Below are positions 32,971 through 44,312 of a stretch of DNA of 64,000 nt, in pieces. Made by a program: the position numbers and the translations under genes. The number at the start of each line of letters is the position of its first letter. Within the stretch, counting starts at the first letter, position 1. This stretch comes from Bufo bufo. Lineage: Eukaryota; Chordata; Amphibia; Anura; Bufonidae. A model generated the notes under the pieces. The model saw nothing but the letters and a program-made list of their open reading frames with translations. It searched no databases and was not told where the DNA came from. The DNA lies in NCBI RefSeq assembly GCF_905171765.1, contig NC_053389.1, positions 214,464,624 through 214,528,623 on the forward strand, read 5' to 3'.

Positions 32971-34290
32971 CATTAGCCTTAAGGACTCGAGAGAAGGGAC
33001 GGTGGTGCCTGTCGCATCTGCCTCTGGCATGATCTGAAAGAAACGGGAGAAGTTAGCCCTCGACAAGGCGTCAGCAGCCCCGTTTTGCGCACCTGGCACA
33101 TGCGCACTGAAAACATGAAAGTGGTGACGTAGGGAGAGCTGCACTAACCGTCTGAGAAAACACATGACTTGGCTAGACTTTGACAGCCCACTGTTAAGGA
33201 TGTCTACCACGGCTGCGTTGTCAGTTACAAACAGAACAGACTGACGCGCCCAGAGACTGCCCCAAATGTGGGCGGCTACCACGATGGGGTACAGCTCGAA
33301 CAGCGCCGAGGTTTGGAGGAACCCCGGAATTTGTTCCACCTCGGCAGGCCATTCGTCTGCAACCCAGTGGGTGCCAAAAATGGCGGCAAACCCTGAGCCC
33401 GCAGCTGCATCCGAAAAGACTGTAGGCGACCGACAAGACAGCTCGGGTACGAAAAATGACACCCCGTTCCACTGGCTCAGAAAATGGTCCCACATGTGGA
33501 GATCCGCTAGGGCTTGACTGTCCAGGCACACTGGGCTGTCCTGTTCCGGGGCGGAACTTAAGAGCGACAGTAGGCAGGATATGAACGCTCTGCCCTGCGG
33601 GATGATGCGCATGGCGAAGTTCAACATACCCAGTAGAGACTGAAGGTCAGCCTTAGTGACCACGGTTGTGACTGTAAACCTGTGGATGACTTCTCTAATC
33701 CTTGTTAACTTATCCGCAGGCAACCTAGCTAACATGTGCTGGGAGTCTAACTCAATGCCCAGAAAGGTGATGACTGTGGCCGGGCCTTCTACTTTCTTGG
33801 GGGAAACCGGGACACCTAACTGGGAAAAACACCTCAGCAATTTTCCCAGCCCTAGGGGAACTGCCCCTGGCCTCTCAATCAGCAGGAAGTCATCCAAGTA
33901 GTGGATGACAAACTCACAGAGGACCTTGTGTACCAAGACCCAGTGGAGCGCCTGAGCCAACTGATCGAAAAGCCAGGGGCTGCTCTTGGAACCGAAGGTG
34001 AGCTTGGTGGAGAAATAATACAGGCCTCTCCACTTGATGCCGTGCCACTGCCAGAGGGCTGGCATGATGGGAAGCAACTTAAAGGCATCCGATATGTCGG
34101 CTTTGGACAACATGGACCCTGGGCCCGTTTTCATGACGATGGCGATAGCCTGATCGATCGAAGCATATCTCATGCTCACTTCCTCCGAAGGAATGAGGGA
34201 GTTAAGGCTGGGGACCTGGGAGCCGTGTGGGGCCGATAAGTCAATAATGAGTCTCTCCTTTTTACTGAACTTGCCTGTAACTACCCCCAC
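32968..34290 (-). CDS. Ngaro 1 reverse transcriptase-RNase H
   Basis: 440 residues. RT motifs: RLIIDLSAPHG, KADISDAFKLLPI, and the catalytic IHYLDDFLLI (about residue 130). GPATVITFLGIELDS marks the thumb side. RNase H follows with VFSDAAAGSGFAAIFG, the ALFELYP glutamate, VTDNAAVVD and GAQNGAADALSRA. The N-terminus of the RT domain (FLIGPFSVPPF) is still in the gag frame, so a frameshift near 34300 has split the original. Ngaro RTs belong with the DIRS/Ty3 group. Confidence 0.88.
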   Translation of the reverse strand: MGVVTGKFSKKERLIIDLSAPHGSQVPSLNSLIPSEEVSMRYASIDQAIAIVMKTGPGSMLSKADISDAFKLLPIMPALWQWHGIKWRGLYYFSTKLTFGSKSSPWLFDQLAQALHWVLVHKVLCEFVIHYLDDFLLIERPGAVPLGLGKLLRCFSQLGVPVSPKKVEGPATVITFLGIELDSQHMLARLPADKLTRIREVIHRFTVTTVVTKADLQSLLGMLNFAMRIIPQGRAFISCLLSLLSSAPEQDSPVCLDSQALADLHMWDHFLSQWNGVSFFVPELSCRSPTVFSDAAAGSGFAAIFGTHWVADEWPAEVEQIPGFLQTSALFELYPIVVAAHIWGSLWARQSVLFVTDNAAVVDILNSGLSKSSQVMCFLRRLVQLSLRHHFHVFSAHVPGAQNGAADALSRANFSRFFQIMPEADATGTTVPSLESLRLM

Positions 34291-35702
34291 GGGACTGACT
34301 CTCCAGCGTTGAAAGGGGGCACACTAAAGGGACCGATCAAGAACCCTTTGCTTAACTCGGCCTCTATTAGTGTGTCTACCGAAGCGGGATTTCTTTCGGC
34401 TGACTGAAGGTTCCTGCATTCGTGTGTGAACTCTGGAGTCGTGATAAAGCCCGTATGGAAACCCTCGTGAAATCCTGACACCAGGAACTGTACGAACCCT
34501 GGATTGTGATGACCTCGCAAGTACTCTTGTAGATGGCTAATATTGACCACACTCATATAATTTTTCACCGACTTTAATGAGCACGCTACTCGGGGGTGGG
34601 CCCTAAAACAGTTGGTACAGATATGTAACAGACGGCATTGACCGAAATTACAAGACGCGTAATTGAAATTGTTACATATCTGTGCCCTCCCTAGCTGAAC
34701 GATGGGTCGGCCCAGCTTGTCTACTGAGTTGGGGGGTCTGAAGACGTCGAGTGGACCAGCTGTAGAGCTGGAGGGGTAGGATGCCGTGCTGACGGCGGAC
34801 TTATCGCACCACTCGACAGAGTGAAAGATAGACTGGCAGGCGGAACAGGAGGGAGCCTTCAGACCTGCAAAATGCCTGCAGAAAAGCTCAGTGTCCAGGT
34901 TGGACCAGTCAGTAACGTGTTGGAACTGGGAGAGAGCCGCTGCCGCCTTAGCTGAAAACGAACAGTGGTAGTCATAGAATGCGCTCCCTCCATACCTGTG
35001 ACCCAACTCTGTGACCCTAAAGAGATACAGGTCTAGTTCCTCCCTCCTGTCCGGCCTGGCAGTGCAAATCACATCCCTGAAAAGGCTGAACGCCATGACG
35101 AATTCCGGTATGGACAATTTGCGGTTGAGCCGGTGGTCGCGGCTTCTCAGTACCACTGACACTTCCCCGCAAGCTATGACCTTGTTGTCAGATAGGTCCC
35201 TGGAGGCTATCAATAGAGACGCAAGATTGACATCCCTACCCTCCAGGATGTCCTTCCTGATGTTGATCGGGACAAAGTGGGAGGGAGTCACGTTGGGGAC
35301 GGACTGGACAGAGCGAATGTCTGCGGCGGCAGAGGTGGAGGCGACCGCAACCTCGAGGGAGGAAACTGGTAGGACTGCGCTGCGAGCCTCGATAGACTCC
35401 AACCTCGCCTGCATGGACGTGACGGCAGACGTCAGACTGTTTAGCATGACATGTATCTGAGTCAGCAAAGTTTGCATCGTGGCCGCAGGGGGATCATTGG
35501 TACTGGGTACCAGGGAGTCCTTCCATAGGCGATACAGTTCCGCTTTTCTGGCAGATGCCGGGAAAGGGACGCCCTGCTTTGTCAGCGCCGCCATAAGCCT
35601 GGGGATGGTCCAAGCACGTAGGGACGGTATACTGCCCCCTTCGGAAGTCTCTGCTACGACCTCATCCACTGACGCCTCGACGATGTCTGACGCGTGTGAC
35701 AT
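34281..35702 (-). CDS. Ngaro 1 Gag-like protein with SAP-like motif and Cys-rich finger
   Basis: 473 residues from ATG 35702. Residues about 28-65 (RAWTIPRLMAALTKQGVPFP, ending AELYRLWKDSL) resemble a SAP/HeH DNA-binding helix pair. A coiled-coil-prone stretch follows (MNSLTSAVTSMQARLESIEA region). Near 340-385 lies a Cys/His cluster, ICNNFNYASCNFGQCRLLH then CTNCFRAHPRVAC, a CCCH-plus-knuckle finger like that in the gag of element 2. The end (LSKGFLIGPFSVPPF) is already RT domain, so the stop reflects a frameshift. Confidence 0.75.
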   Translation of the reverse strand: MSHASDIVEASVDEVVAETSEGGSIPSLRAWTIPRLMAALTKQGVPFPASARKAELYRLWKDSLVPSTNDPPAATMQTLLTQIHVMLNSLTSAVTSMQARLESIEARSAVLPVSSLEVAVASTSAAADIRSVQSVPNVTPSHFVPINIRKDILEGRDVNLASLLIASRDLSDNKVIACGEVSVVLRSRDHRLNRKLSIPEFVMAFSLFRDVICTARPDRREELDLYLFRVTELGHRYGGSAFYDYHCSFSAKAAAALSQFQHVTDWSNLDTELFCRHFAGLKAPSCSACQSIFHSVEWCDKSAVSTASYPSSSTAGPLDVFRPPNSVDKLGRPIVQLGRAQICNNFNYASCNFGQCRLLHICTNCFRAHPRVACSLKSVKNYMSVVNISHLQEYLRGHHNPGFVQFLVSGFHEGFHTGFITTPEFTHECRNLQSAERNPASVDTLIEAELSKGFLIGPFSVPPFNAGESVPWG

Positions 35703-37404
35703 CGTGGCAACTGAGAAGCCCTATGCTCTGACTTTCGCGTAAGTATCAATGAACACAGAACAACCTTGGTTGATAAGGAAAATCAACTGAGGTCCAAACC
35801 AACTTCTCTCTGACTAATAACTGCTTTGAACCTGGAAAACAAACAACGGAACAACGAAAGAACCAGTCAATGCGTAAGGCTCAATTGTAGAACGTGGGTT
35901 GTGAGTAGAAGGTATGGTCGGCTAACGAGAGTAGGTGTACTGATCTACATTGACCACTACCCGACGTTGGCGGTGAAAACCCCTACCTGTCTAAGCGGCA
36001 CAGCGGCCTGTGCCAGACTTTGGTGTGGGCGAGGAGCGGGGCCGCTGCGAGCCCCACCGTGCTTCACGGTAACCACGTGGGGAGCGCAGGGCTCCCTGGC
36101 ACCGTGAACCAAGCGGGGGTGGTCCTCTGGGCAACGGCCGACACCCCACGCCAACATGTCTCAGGTGCCACGTGGAGAGCCAGCGCGTGTCCCTGACAGG
36201 GTGCTCAGTGCGGGGCCCCCCGCCGTCCCGGGGCTGGGCCGCCCGCCGGCTGAGCACTACTGCCGCGTGGGGAGCAGCGCAGCCCTCTGGCATGAAGTTG
36301 ACACAGGGGGGGCCCCCGGCGTCGAGGGCCTCACCTAGCCAAAACTAGAAATGCCGCGTGGGGGGCCTCACCGGTCCCTGATGGAGAGCTCAGTGCGGGG
36401 GAGCCCTCCTACCTCTGAGGGCCAACCCACCGCCGGCTGGGCATCTCCACCACGTGGGGAAACGGTGCTGCCCCCTGGCATGGGGGGAGGCCTTATCAGA
36501 CACAGCCTCCCCGCTTCTTATGTGAGGGCGTGCCACGTGGGGGGCCCACCGCTCCCTGATGGGGTGCCCAGTGCGGGGGTGCCCCCCTACTCCATGAGGG
36601 GCCGACCCACCGCCGGCTGGGCCCCTCACCACGTGGGGAAACGGTGCTGCCCCCTGGCATGGGGGGAGGCCTTATCAGACACAGCCTCCCCCCTTCTTAT
36701 GTGAGGGCGTGCCACGTGGGGGGCCCACCGCTCCCTGATGGGGTGCCCAGTGCGGGGGTGCCCCCCTACTCCATGAGGGGCCGACCCACCGACGGCTGGG
36801 CCCCTCCACCACGTGGGGAGAATGGTGGTGCCCCCTGGCAGACTTGGGGTAAAGGGGGAGCTTGTGTGGCTCATCCCCAACTCCGTGTCGTGATGGGCGG
36901 AGCCACGTGGTGCCGCCCCGCTCCCCGGCAGGGCGCTCGTCGCAGGGGTGCCTCCCCTAGCTAGGGGGCCAGCCCACCGCAGACTGCGTATGCCCAAAAC
37001 GTGAGGGAGCGGGGTAGCACTGGCAGTGTGTGCGGGGTGGAAGGCCGGAAGCGGCCGGGGAGGCGGAAGTGGCCGGGGAGGCGGGCGGGGGGAGGTCCTC
37101 TCGTGACCACGAGCCCCGCCCCCCCGCCGGAGAGTGAAGCCGTGACCGGACCTGGGCGGCGGAGGAGAGAGGTGCGTCTCAGTAGGCTCGGACCCCCACC
37201 CCCGCCGGCGGCTAAGAAGTACCGCCGTTTTGCAACGGGCAGGAGGGGCCCCCCGTAGTGCCGAGGCCCCTCCCCCCGCTGTCTACAGTTAGGCACACAG
37301 TGGCCCGGCGCATGGCGGCCCTTACTTACCCAAGGGATGAACCACCGCACGGACGTCCACTCACCTAAACTTCCGACCAAGGACTGCCAGGTACGAGCGC
37401 ACGC
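35703..37404 (-). promoter_or_regulatory. Ngaro 1 5' untranslated region with CACGTG-bearing repeat
   Basis: Non-coding leader between terminal repeat A1 and gag. It contains a 179-bp tandem repeat and eight CACGTG E-boxes at 36074, 36169, 36451, 36534, 36630, 36713, 36810 and 36904. Very GC-rich (about 36000-37300). Role as promoter or enhancer is inferred from position only. Confidence 0.45.
36352..36888. repeat. 179-bp tandem repeat, three units plus diverged flanks
   Basis: Units start at TGCCGCGTGG (36352), TGCCACGTGG (36531) and TGCCACGTGG (36710), an exact 179-bp spacing. Diverged units precede (about 36166) and follow (about 36901). Units contain GGGGTGCCCAGTGCGGGGG, ACCCACCGCCGGCTGGG and CCACGTGGGGA. 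The open frames on both strands here are repeat products. Confidence 0.85.
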
Positions 37405-37607
37405 AGAACTCTGCACGTCGTACGCATGTGGGAGGGTGCCAGCCGTTGAAGTAAGTGGCCAAGCCCCTCCCACAAATACAGGCCAATGAATCGGCCTTTA
37501 CACATGTATCAAATCTTTTTTTTTACACAATAAAAACACAGAGCTATGGGGACTGGGTAATGCGGATGTGCTAGCGGCCATCTAACAACCCATTTCCTCA
37601 GTAGAGA

Positions 37608-39109
37608 TGTCCCGAACTATTCGCCGGCGATGTTCGGTCCGCCCCCTATACATCATCATTGAGCAAACTTTGACCCTGTACCTCACAGTCAGCAGACACA
37701 TTCCAGCCAATCAGCATACCCTCCCTCCCAGACCCTCCCACCTCCTATCAAAAAGCAAGGACAGCATCCATCTTAGATTCATTCTGAAGCTGCAGTGTAA
37801 CAAATTTGACTAAGTTGTAATCGCAATGCGATTAATACAGGTTATATTAATCGCATTGCGAATTCAACTTAGAGCTGGGTTCCTAATGGTTGTATTGCTA
37901 GAATATAACGAAGATTGAGAATATAGTGCTATATTTGTTATATTCGTCAATTCTAGCAATACAACCATTAGGAACTCAGATCTAAGTTGTAATCGCAATC
38001 CCCCCCCAGATCTAAGTTGTAATCGCAAAAGAAGTCACTAAGTCAGCTCCAATCAGATATTTTCATAGACCCAGAGTCTTGGTCTATGTGCAGATATCTG
38101 ATTGGAGCTGACTTCTTATTTTCTCTTTTGCACATAAACGTTTAAACTATATTCCTTAGTAAAAATGACCAGTCCACACCATGTGGGTCTATATTTATGA
38201 GGGCCCCCCTGAGCAAAGATTAGTAAATGTGGCCGGGTGGCCCCAGCCCACAGTTCAACCCAACCCCTTATGTCTCCTGGCCTGGGGCCGTCTCTATAAT
38301 AATCCACCAGTAATTTATGAATGGGGTTAGGTTATTAACTTATTATTATTGGGGTATTATTAAAATAATTTGGTTATAAAGTCAGAGTCGCTCTACCTAC
38401 CTCCTCCTCCCGGCACCGGAGACTCCTGCAGGGCAGCTGCCGTGGCGCCCCACCACTCACCAGGCTGCAGCGAGTCACACCCCCGTCCCCCTTTACCACG
38501 TGATGGCGCGACGTGCTTGCTTGCTTGCGAAGTTTAGAAGTTGAACTTGTGAGTGAGAACTCCTGCGCCGGTGGGCCGCAGGTGACACCCCATCAGACTG
38601 GTGCCACCCGGTGCGGCCCGTACCCACCGCACCCCCCTCGCAACGCCACTGGATCTAAGTTGTAATCGCATTGCGATTACAACGTAGATCTGAGTTCCTA
38701 ATGGTTGTATTGCTAGAATTGACGAATATAGCACTATTTTCTCAATCTTCGTTATATTCTAGCAATACAACCATTAGGAACTCAGATCTAAGTTGTAATC
38801 GCAATGCGATTAATACAGGTTATATTAATCGCAGGACAATTGCCCTGCAAACAAATATGGATAGGGAAATGACTTAACATAGAAAATTAAAAAATAATAA
38901 TCTCGAACTAGAAGGTCGGAGGTCAAAGTGGAGTAGGAGGTTGAGGAGGTGGTGGACGTGTCGGTGTAGGTGGAAGTGGCGGTGGAGGAGATAGCCAAGA
39001 CTGTTTTTGTTTTTTTGTTTTATCCTTTATTTATTTATTTTTTATAAATTTGGGAAGACCCCAAAACATTGGGAAATGGAAAAGAGAATGCAAAGAGAAA
39101 GTGCGCTAA
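37608..39109. repeat. hAT-type non-coding debris with palindromes
   Basis: Starts TAGAGATGTCCCGAACTATTC, the terminal style of a frog hAT group. Contains two related stem-loop clusters (37803-38003 and, inverted, 38650-38835) built from CTAATGGTTGTATTGCTAGAAT arms and AATCGCAATGCGATT arms. A separate hairpin (38044-38113, arms AAGTCAGCTCCAATCAGAT) lies between them. At 38642-38649 the end CGCCACTG matches the TIR of another hAT MITE family, whose left end I could not place. A GTGGAGG-like coding-repeat tract is at 38930-39000. No gene. Confidence 0.5.
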
Positions 39110-39700
39110 AGTATAACAATGGCTGGGTGCAGCCGGTACACTTGTCTACTCAGCACTCATTGGCTGTGGACAGGCGGCTGCGCTTGTCTGTGATGACGCC
39201 CCCTGCCATGCTAAACACACGTTCAGATAATACACTGGCTGCAGGGAGGCCAGCACCTCCAAGGCGTAAAGGGCAAGCTCAGGCCATGTGCCCAATTTGG
39301 AGACCCAGAAGTTGAATGGGGCAAACCCATCATTCAGTACGTGTAGTCATGTGCACACATACTGCTCCACCATGTTGCTGAAATGCTGCCTCCTGCTAAG
39401 ACGTTCCATATCAGCTGGTGGTGCTGGTTGTTGTGGCGTGCTGACAAAGCTTTTCCACATTTCGGCCATGCTAACCCTGCCTTCTGAGGTGCTGGTGGTG
39501 CCCCAGCTGCGTTGGCGACCTCTTCCTCCTCCTCTGCCTTCGCCTTGTGCTTCAACTGTGCCCCTGCTGTCAGGTGGGAATGCTATCAGCAGCGTGTCTA
39601 CCAGCGTGTGCTTGTACTTGCGCATCTTCCGATCACGCTCCAGTGACTGAATTAAGGACGGTACGTTGTCCTTGTAGTGGGGATCCAGCAGAGTGGCCAC
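39110..39700 (-). pseudogene. hAT transposase C-terminal remnant
   Basis: The minus strand reads MATLLDPHYKDNV, a motif of the hAT catalytic C-terminal half. An acidic/Gly-rich linker follows, then after frameshifts SERVFSMAGGVITDKRSRLS (about 39245-39185), the conserved end of the hAT dimerisation domain. The catalytic core N-terminal to this is missing. Neighbouring sequence on both sides carries hAT-style ends. Confidence 0.7.
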
Positions 39701-39942
39701 CCACTAATCAGTAGTGTAGGGCGCGAATATTCGAATCGCGAATACTAATCGCGAATATCGGCACTTAGAGAATTCACGAATATTTAGAATACAGTGATAT
39801 ATATTCGTAATTTAGAATATTCTAGATTTTTTTTCATCAGTAACCTCCCTTCTTGCTTGTGGGCCAATGAGAAGGCTGCAATGTCTTTGTCTGAGCTTAG
39901 CAACATCCCTAGCAACCAATAGGAAAGTTGCCTACCCCTTAC
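39701..39942. repeat. hAT-like terminal DNA that received Tc1 copy 1
   Basis: AT-rich with GCGAATATTCGAATCGCGAA motifs at 39721-39765. Seems to continue after the Tc1 insert at 41528-41750 and beyond the second Tc1 at 58488. No gene. Confidence 0.4.
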
Positions 39943-39944
39943 TA

Positions 39945-41525
39945 CACTGCTCCAAAAAATAATGGGAACACAAAAATAACACATCCTAGATCTGAATTAA
40001 TTAAATATTCTTCTGAAATACTTTTTTCTTTACATAATTGAATGTGCTGACAACAAAATCACACAAAAATAAAAAAAGGGAAATAAAATTTTTCAACCCA
40101 TGGAGGTCTGGATTTGGAGCCCCCCTCAAAATTAAAGTGGAAAAACACACTACAGGCTGATCCAACTTTGATGTAATGTCCTTAAAACAAGTCAAAATGA
40201 GGCTCAGTAGTGTGTGTGGCCTCCACGTGCCTGTATGACCTCCCTACAACGCCTGTGCATGCTCCTGATGAGGTGGCGGACGGTCTCCTGAGGGATCTCC
40301 TCCCAGACCTGGACTAAAGCATCTGCCAACTCCTGGACAGTCTGTGGTGCAACGTGACGTTGGTGGATAGAGCGAGACATGATGTCCCAGATGTGCTCAA
40401 TTGGATTCAGGTCTGGGGAACGGGCGGGCCAGTCCATAGCATCAATGCCTTCATCTTGCAGGAACTGCTGACACACTCCAGCCACATGAGGTCTAGCATT
40501 GTCTTGCATTAGGAGGAACCCAGGGCCAACCGCACCAGCATATCGTCTCACAAGGGGTCTGAGGATCTCATCTCGGTACCTAATGGCAGTCAGGCTACCT
40601 CTGGCGAGCACATGGAGGGCTGTGCGGCCCTCCAAAGAAATGCCACCCCACACCATTACTGACCCAATGCCAAACCGGTCATGCTGGAGGATGTTGCAGG
40701 CAGCAGAACGTTCTCCACGGCGTCTCAAGACTCTGTCACGTCTGTCACATGTGCTCAGTGTGAACCTGCTTTCATCTGTGAAGAGCACAGGGCGCCAGTG
40801 GCGAATTTGCCAATCTTGGTGTTCTCTGGAAAATGCCAAACGTCCTGCACGGTGTTGGGCTGTAAGCACAACCCCCACCTGTGGACGTCGGGCCTCATAT
40901 CACCCTCAAGGAGTCTGTTTCTGACCGTTTGAGCAGACACATGCACATTTGTGGCCTGCTGGAAGACATTTTGCAGGGCTCTGGCAGTGCTCCTCTTGTT
41001 CCTCCTTGCACAAAGGCGGAGGTAGCGGTCCTGCTGCTGGGTTGTTGCCCTCCGACGGCCTCCTCCACGTCTCCTGATGTACTGGCCTGTCGCCTGGTAG
41101 CGCCTCCATGCTCTGGACACTACGCTGACAGACACAGCAAACCTTCTTGCCACAGCTCGCATTGATGTGCCATCCTGGATAAGCTGCACTACCTGAGCCA
41201 CTTGTGTGAGTTGTAGACTCCGTCTCATGCTACCACTAGAGTGAAAGCACCGCCAGCATTCAAAAGTGACCAAAACATCAGCCAGGAAGCATAGGAACTG
41301 AGAATTGGTCTGTGGTCACCACCTGCAGAACCACTCCTTTATTGGGGGTGTCTTGCTAATTGCCTATAATTTCCACCTATTGTCTATCCCATTTGCACAA
41401 CAGCATATGAAATTGATTGTCACTCAGTGTTGCTTCCTAAGTGGACAGTTTGATTTCACAGAAGTGTGATTGACTTGGAGTTACATTGTGTTGTTTAAGT
41501 GTTCCCTTTATTTTTTTGAGCAGTG
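39945..41525 (-). mobile_element. Tc1-like transposon, copy 1 (1.58 kb)
   Basis: TA on both sides (39943-39944, 41526-41527). Ends CACTGCTCCAAAAAATAATG and the inverse ATTTTTTTGAGCAGTG. One transposase gene on the minus strand with a frameshift. Confidence 0.9.
40204..41228 (-). pseudogene. Tc1 copy 1 transposase, one frameshift
   Basis: Starts [20 protein letters not shown] with a helix-turn-helix ([20 protein letters not shown]) and a [14 protein letters not shown] second paired-like domain. The frame changes near 40870. The catalytic part has FTDESRF (first Asp), MQDNARPHVA (second Asp) and SPDLNPIEHIWD (Glu), the DD34E triad of Tc1 transposases. C-terminus ends ARGGHTHY. Cut-and-paste transposase; non-functional here unless the frameshift is a sequencing error. 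Confidence 0.9.
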
Positions 41526-41971
41526 TATATGAGAATCTCCCCAGCAGACATTCTTTAAAGTTCTGAGAGAGACAGCAGTGTCATTGCTGTGCTCTGTGCT
41601 TTCCACACTACATTAGATAGATAGTTATTTAGCTTATATATATAATACAGATAGTTAGTGGGAGATAGTCAGTGTAGGTTATATCCTGATATAGTGTAGC
41701 TGTTGCAGTGCAGTGTGTTAGGTAGTGTGATAGGTTCTGCTGTCCATACATACAGTTGCAAGAAAAAGTATGTGAACCCTTTGGAATGATATGGATTTCT
41801 GTACAAATTGGTCATAAAATGTGATCTGATCTTCATCTAAGTCACAACAATAGACAATCACAGTCTGCTTAAAATAATAACACACAAAGAATTAAATGTT
41901 ACCATGTTTTTATTGAACACACCATGTAAACTTTCACAGTGCAGGTGGAAAAAGTATGTGAACCCTTGGAT

Positions 41972-42762
41972 TTAATAACTGGTTGAACCCCCTTTGGCAG
42001 CAATAACTTCAACCAAACGTTTCCTGCAGTTGCAGATCAGCTGTGCACAACGGTCAGGAGTCATTCTTGACCATTCCTCTTTACAGAACTGTTTCAGTTC
42101 AGCAATATTCTTGGGATGTATGGTGTGAATCGCTTTCTTGAGGTCATGCCACAGCATCTCCATAGGGTTGAGGTCAGGACTCTGACTGGGCCACTCCAGA
42201 AGGTGTATTTTCTTCTGTTTAAGCCATTCTGTTGTTGATTTACTTCTATGCTTTGGGTCGTTGTCCTGTTGCAACACCTATCTTCTGTTGAGCTTCAGCT
42301 GGTGAACAGATGGCCTTAAGTTCTCCTGCAAAATGTCTTGATAAACTTGAGAATTCATTTTTCCTTCGATGATAGCAATCCGTCCAGACCCTGACACAGC
42401 AAAGCAGCCCTAAACCATGATGCCCCCACCACCATACTTCACAGTTGGGATGAGGTTTTGATGTTGGTGTGCTGTGCCTCTCTTTCTCCACACATAGTGT
42501 TTTGTGTTTCTTTCAAACAACTCAACTTTGGTGTCATCTGTCCACAGAATATTTTCCAGTACTGCTGTGGAACATCCAGGTTCACTTGTGCAAACTGTAA
42601 ACGTGCAGCAATGTTTTTTTTGGACAGCAGTGGCTTCCTTTGTGTTATCCTCCCATGAAATCCATTCTTGTTTAGTGTTTTACGTACCGTAGATTCGCTA
42701 ACAGGGATGTTAGTATATGCCAGAGACTTTTGTAAGTCTTTAGCTGACATTTTAGAATTCTT
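41972..42762 (-). pseudogene. Tc1 copy 2 transposase, catalytic part
   Basis: Runs from MSAKDLQKSLAYTNIPVSES to a region with frameshifts, then [17 protein letters not shown] (second Asp), SPDLNPMEMLWHDL (the Glu of DD34E) and the end AAKGGSTSY. The first catalytic Asp block is degraded near 42530. The N-terminus lies across the 15-kb insertion at 57877-58109. Confidence 0.88.
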
Positions 42763-44312
42763 ATATGCTATAGTTACACAGGCGCTTTTACACTTTCTAA
42801 AATACTAACGCTGCGGTACTGCAGCGGTATCACCACCGCTGCTATTTCACAAGTGACCAGTATATTTTATGTTAAAGTACTGCGCGATGATCTCCTACTT
42901 CCCTCCTGAGTGGCAGGTGCCAGAAGAAGACAACAACAGGTACGCTTTAGCTATGCAAGTTACGGATTTGTATTTACCTTTTCCTGAATTCTTGTCTATT
43001 TGCCTGTGTGCCGATGGTGTCCTCTTGAGTAGGGTTATTGGCTACGCTCGGGTCCACTACCCCATCATTTAGCTAACTAACCTTCCCCATTTCCTCTCCC
43101 AATAACCACACACAGCCACTGTTTGGATTAAATCGGCCACAGCAGCCGTCTTTTATTAAATAATATAAATAACATGAATAAACATAACACTTGATATAAC
43201 AATGACATATATATATAAATATATACATGTCTAAATGACGAGGGGGGTCCTAGAAGCCGCCTAACTGCACCTTAAACGACCACAAACCACCACGGCAATT
43301 CCATCTTGCCCCCAGCCGCGTACCACAAGCTCGGGGACACCAACTGACGGACGCCATACCAAGCCAACCAGGTGCCCCAACTCTGAGAGTCCAGCCCCAC
43401 CATTGAGGCCCTCTCATTCACCGTTACCATCCAGTAGCCCCAGCTTCTATGACCTCCCCCCGCCACGACTGCTGCGACAAACGCAACACTTAAAGACACA
43501 CTCCGTCCACCACCCCCTTGTCCATTTTTTTTTTTAATACATTTATTTATTTATAAAATACACATTTTTTTTTTTTTTTTTATATATGCATCCCCTCTAT
43601 AATATACCGTTGCCGCCCTGAAACATCCAAGTACACACTACGGGAGGGAGGGAGATGCTGGCTCTCTGCTCCTAAAATGGCGGGCGCTGACCTGCCTCAC
43701 CACTACTTCAGCCTGCCGCTCCCCGCCCCTTTCTAGCTCCTCCCCCCTTTTCCTGCACTCATCCACTTAACCCTTACCTTCCCTGACCCTTGCTCACAAA
43801 ACCCCTCATGCCGGCCTCCCCTGAAGCGTGCCGCTTCGTCCGGCCTCACTTGAGTAGGGTTATTGGCTACGCTCGGGTCCACTACCCCATCATTTAGCTA
43901 ACTAACCTTCCCCATTTCCTCTCCCAATAACCACACACAGCCACTGTTTGGATTAAATCGGCCACAGCAGCCGTCTTTTATTAAATAATATAAATAACAT
44001 GAATAAACATAACACTTGATATAACAATGACATATATATATAAATATATACATGTCTAACTGACGAGGGGGGTCCTAGAAGCCGCCTAACTGCACCTTAA
44101 ACGACCACAAACCACCACGGCAATTCCATCTTGCCCCCAGCCGCGTACCACAAGCTCGGGGACACCAACTGACGGACGCCATACCAAGCCAACCAGGTGC
44201 CCCAACTCTGAGAGTCCAGCCCCACCATTGAGGCCCTCTCATTCACCGTTACCATCCAGTAGCCCCAGCTTCTATGACCTCCCCCCGCCAACAACGCGCA
44301 GCTTGACAGCCC

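Larger units (their letters stand above)
31633..37503 (-). mobile_element. Ngaro-type tyrosine-recombinase retrotransposon, copy 1
   Basis: Has the split direct repeats that define this class. On the minus strand the order is A1 (37503-37405) - gag - RT/RNase H - recombinase - B1 (31988-31882) - A2 (31879-31781) - B2 (31739-31633). A copies are 99 bp, B copies 107 bp, and each pair is near-identical. At the A2/B1 junction the plus strand reads CAC-TT-GTG, a small palindrome around TT, as expected for a tyrosine-recombinase crossover in the circular intermediate. No normal TSD. Recombinase and gag/RT junction carry frameshifts, so this copy looks inactive. Confidence 0.9.
31406..37605. mobile_element. 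Palindromic MITE split by Ngaro element 1
   Basis: The left part begins AGGGAACCTGTCACTGGG (31406) and includes CTGAGGACATGGGTTGC, AGATGGC and GTGTAAAAAAAAAGATTTG (to about 31632). The right part, 37504-37605, is the inverse of that block (ATGTATCAAATC ... GGCCATCTAACAACCCAT ... TCCTCAG). The outer right end is lost against the hAT-like sequence at 37608. Confidence 0.65.

Noticed and set aside
36351..37258. Overlapping frames of 80-170 codons on both strands.
   Set aside because: Side effects of the GC-rich 179-bp tandem repeat and the GC-rich Ngaro leader; no start context or family match.
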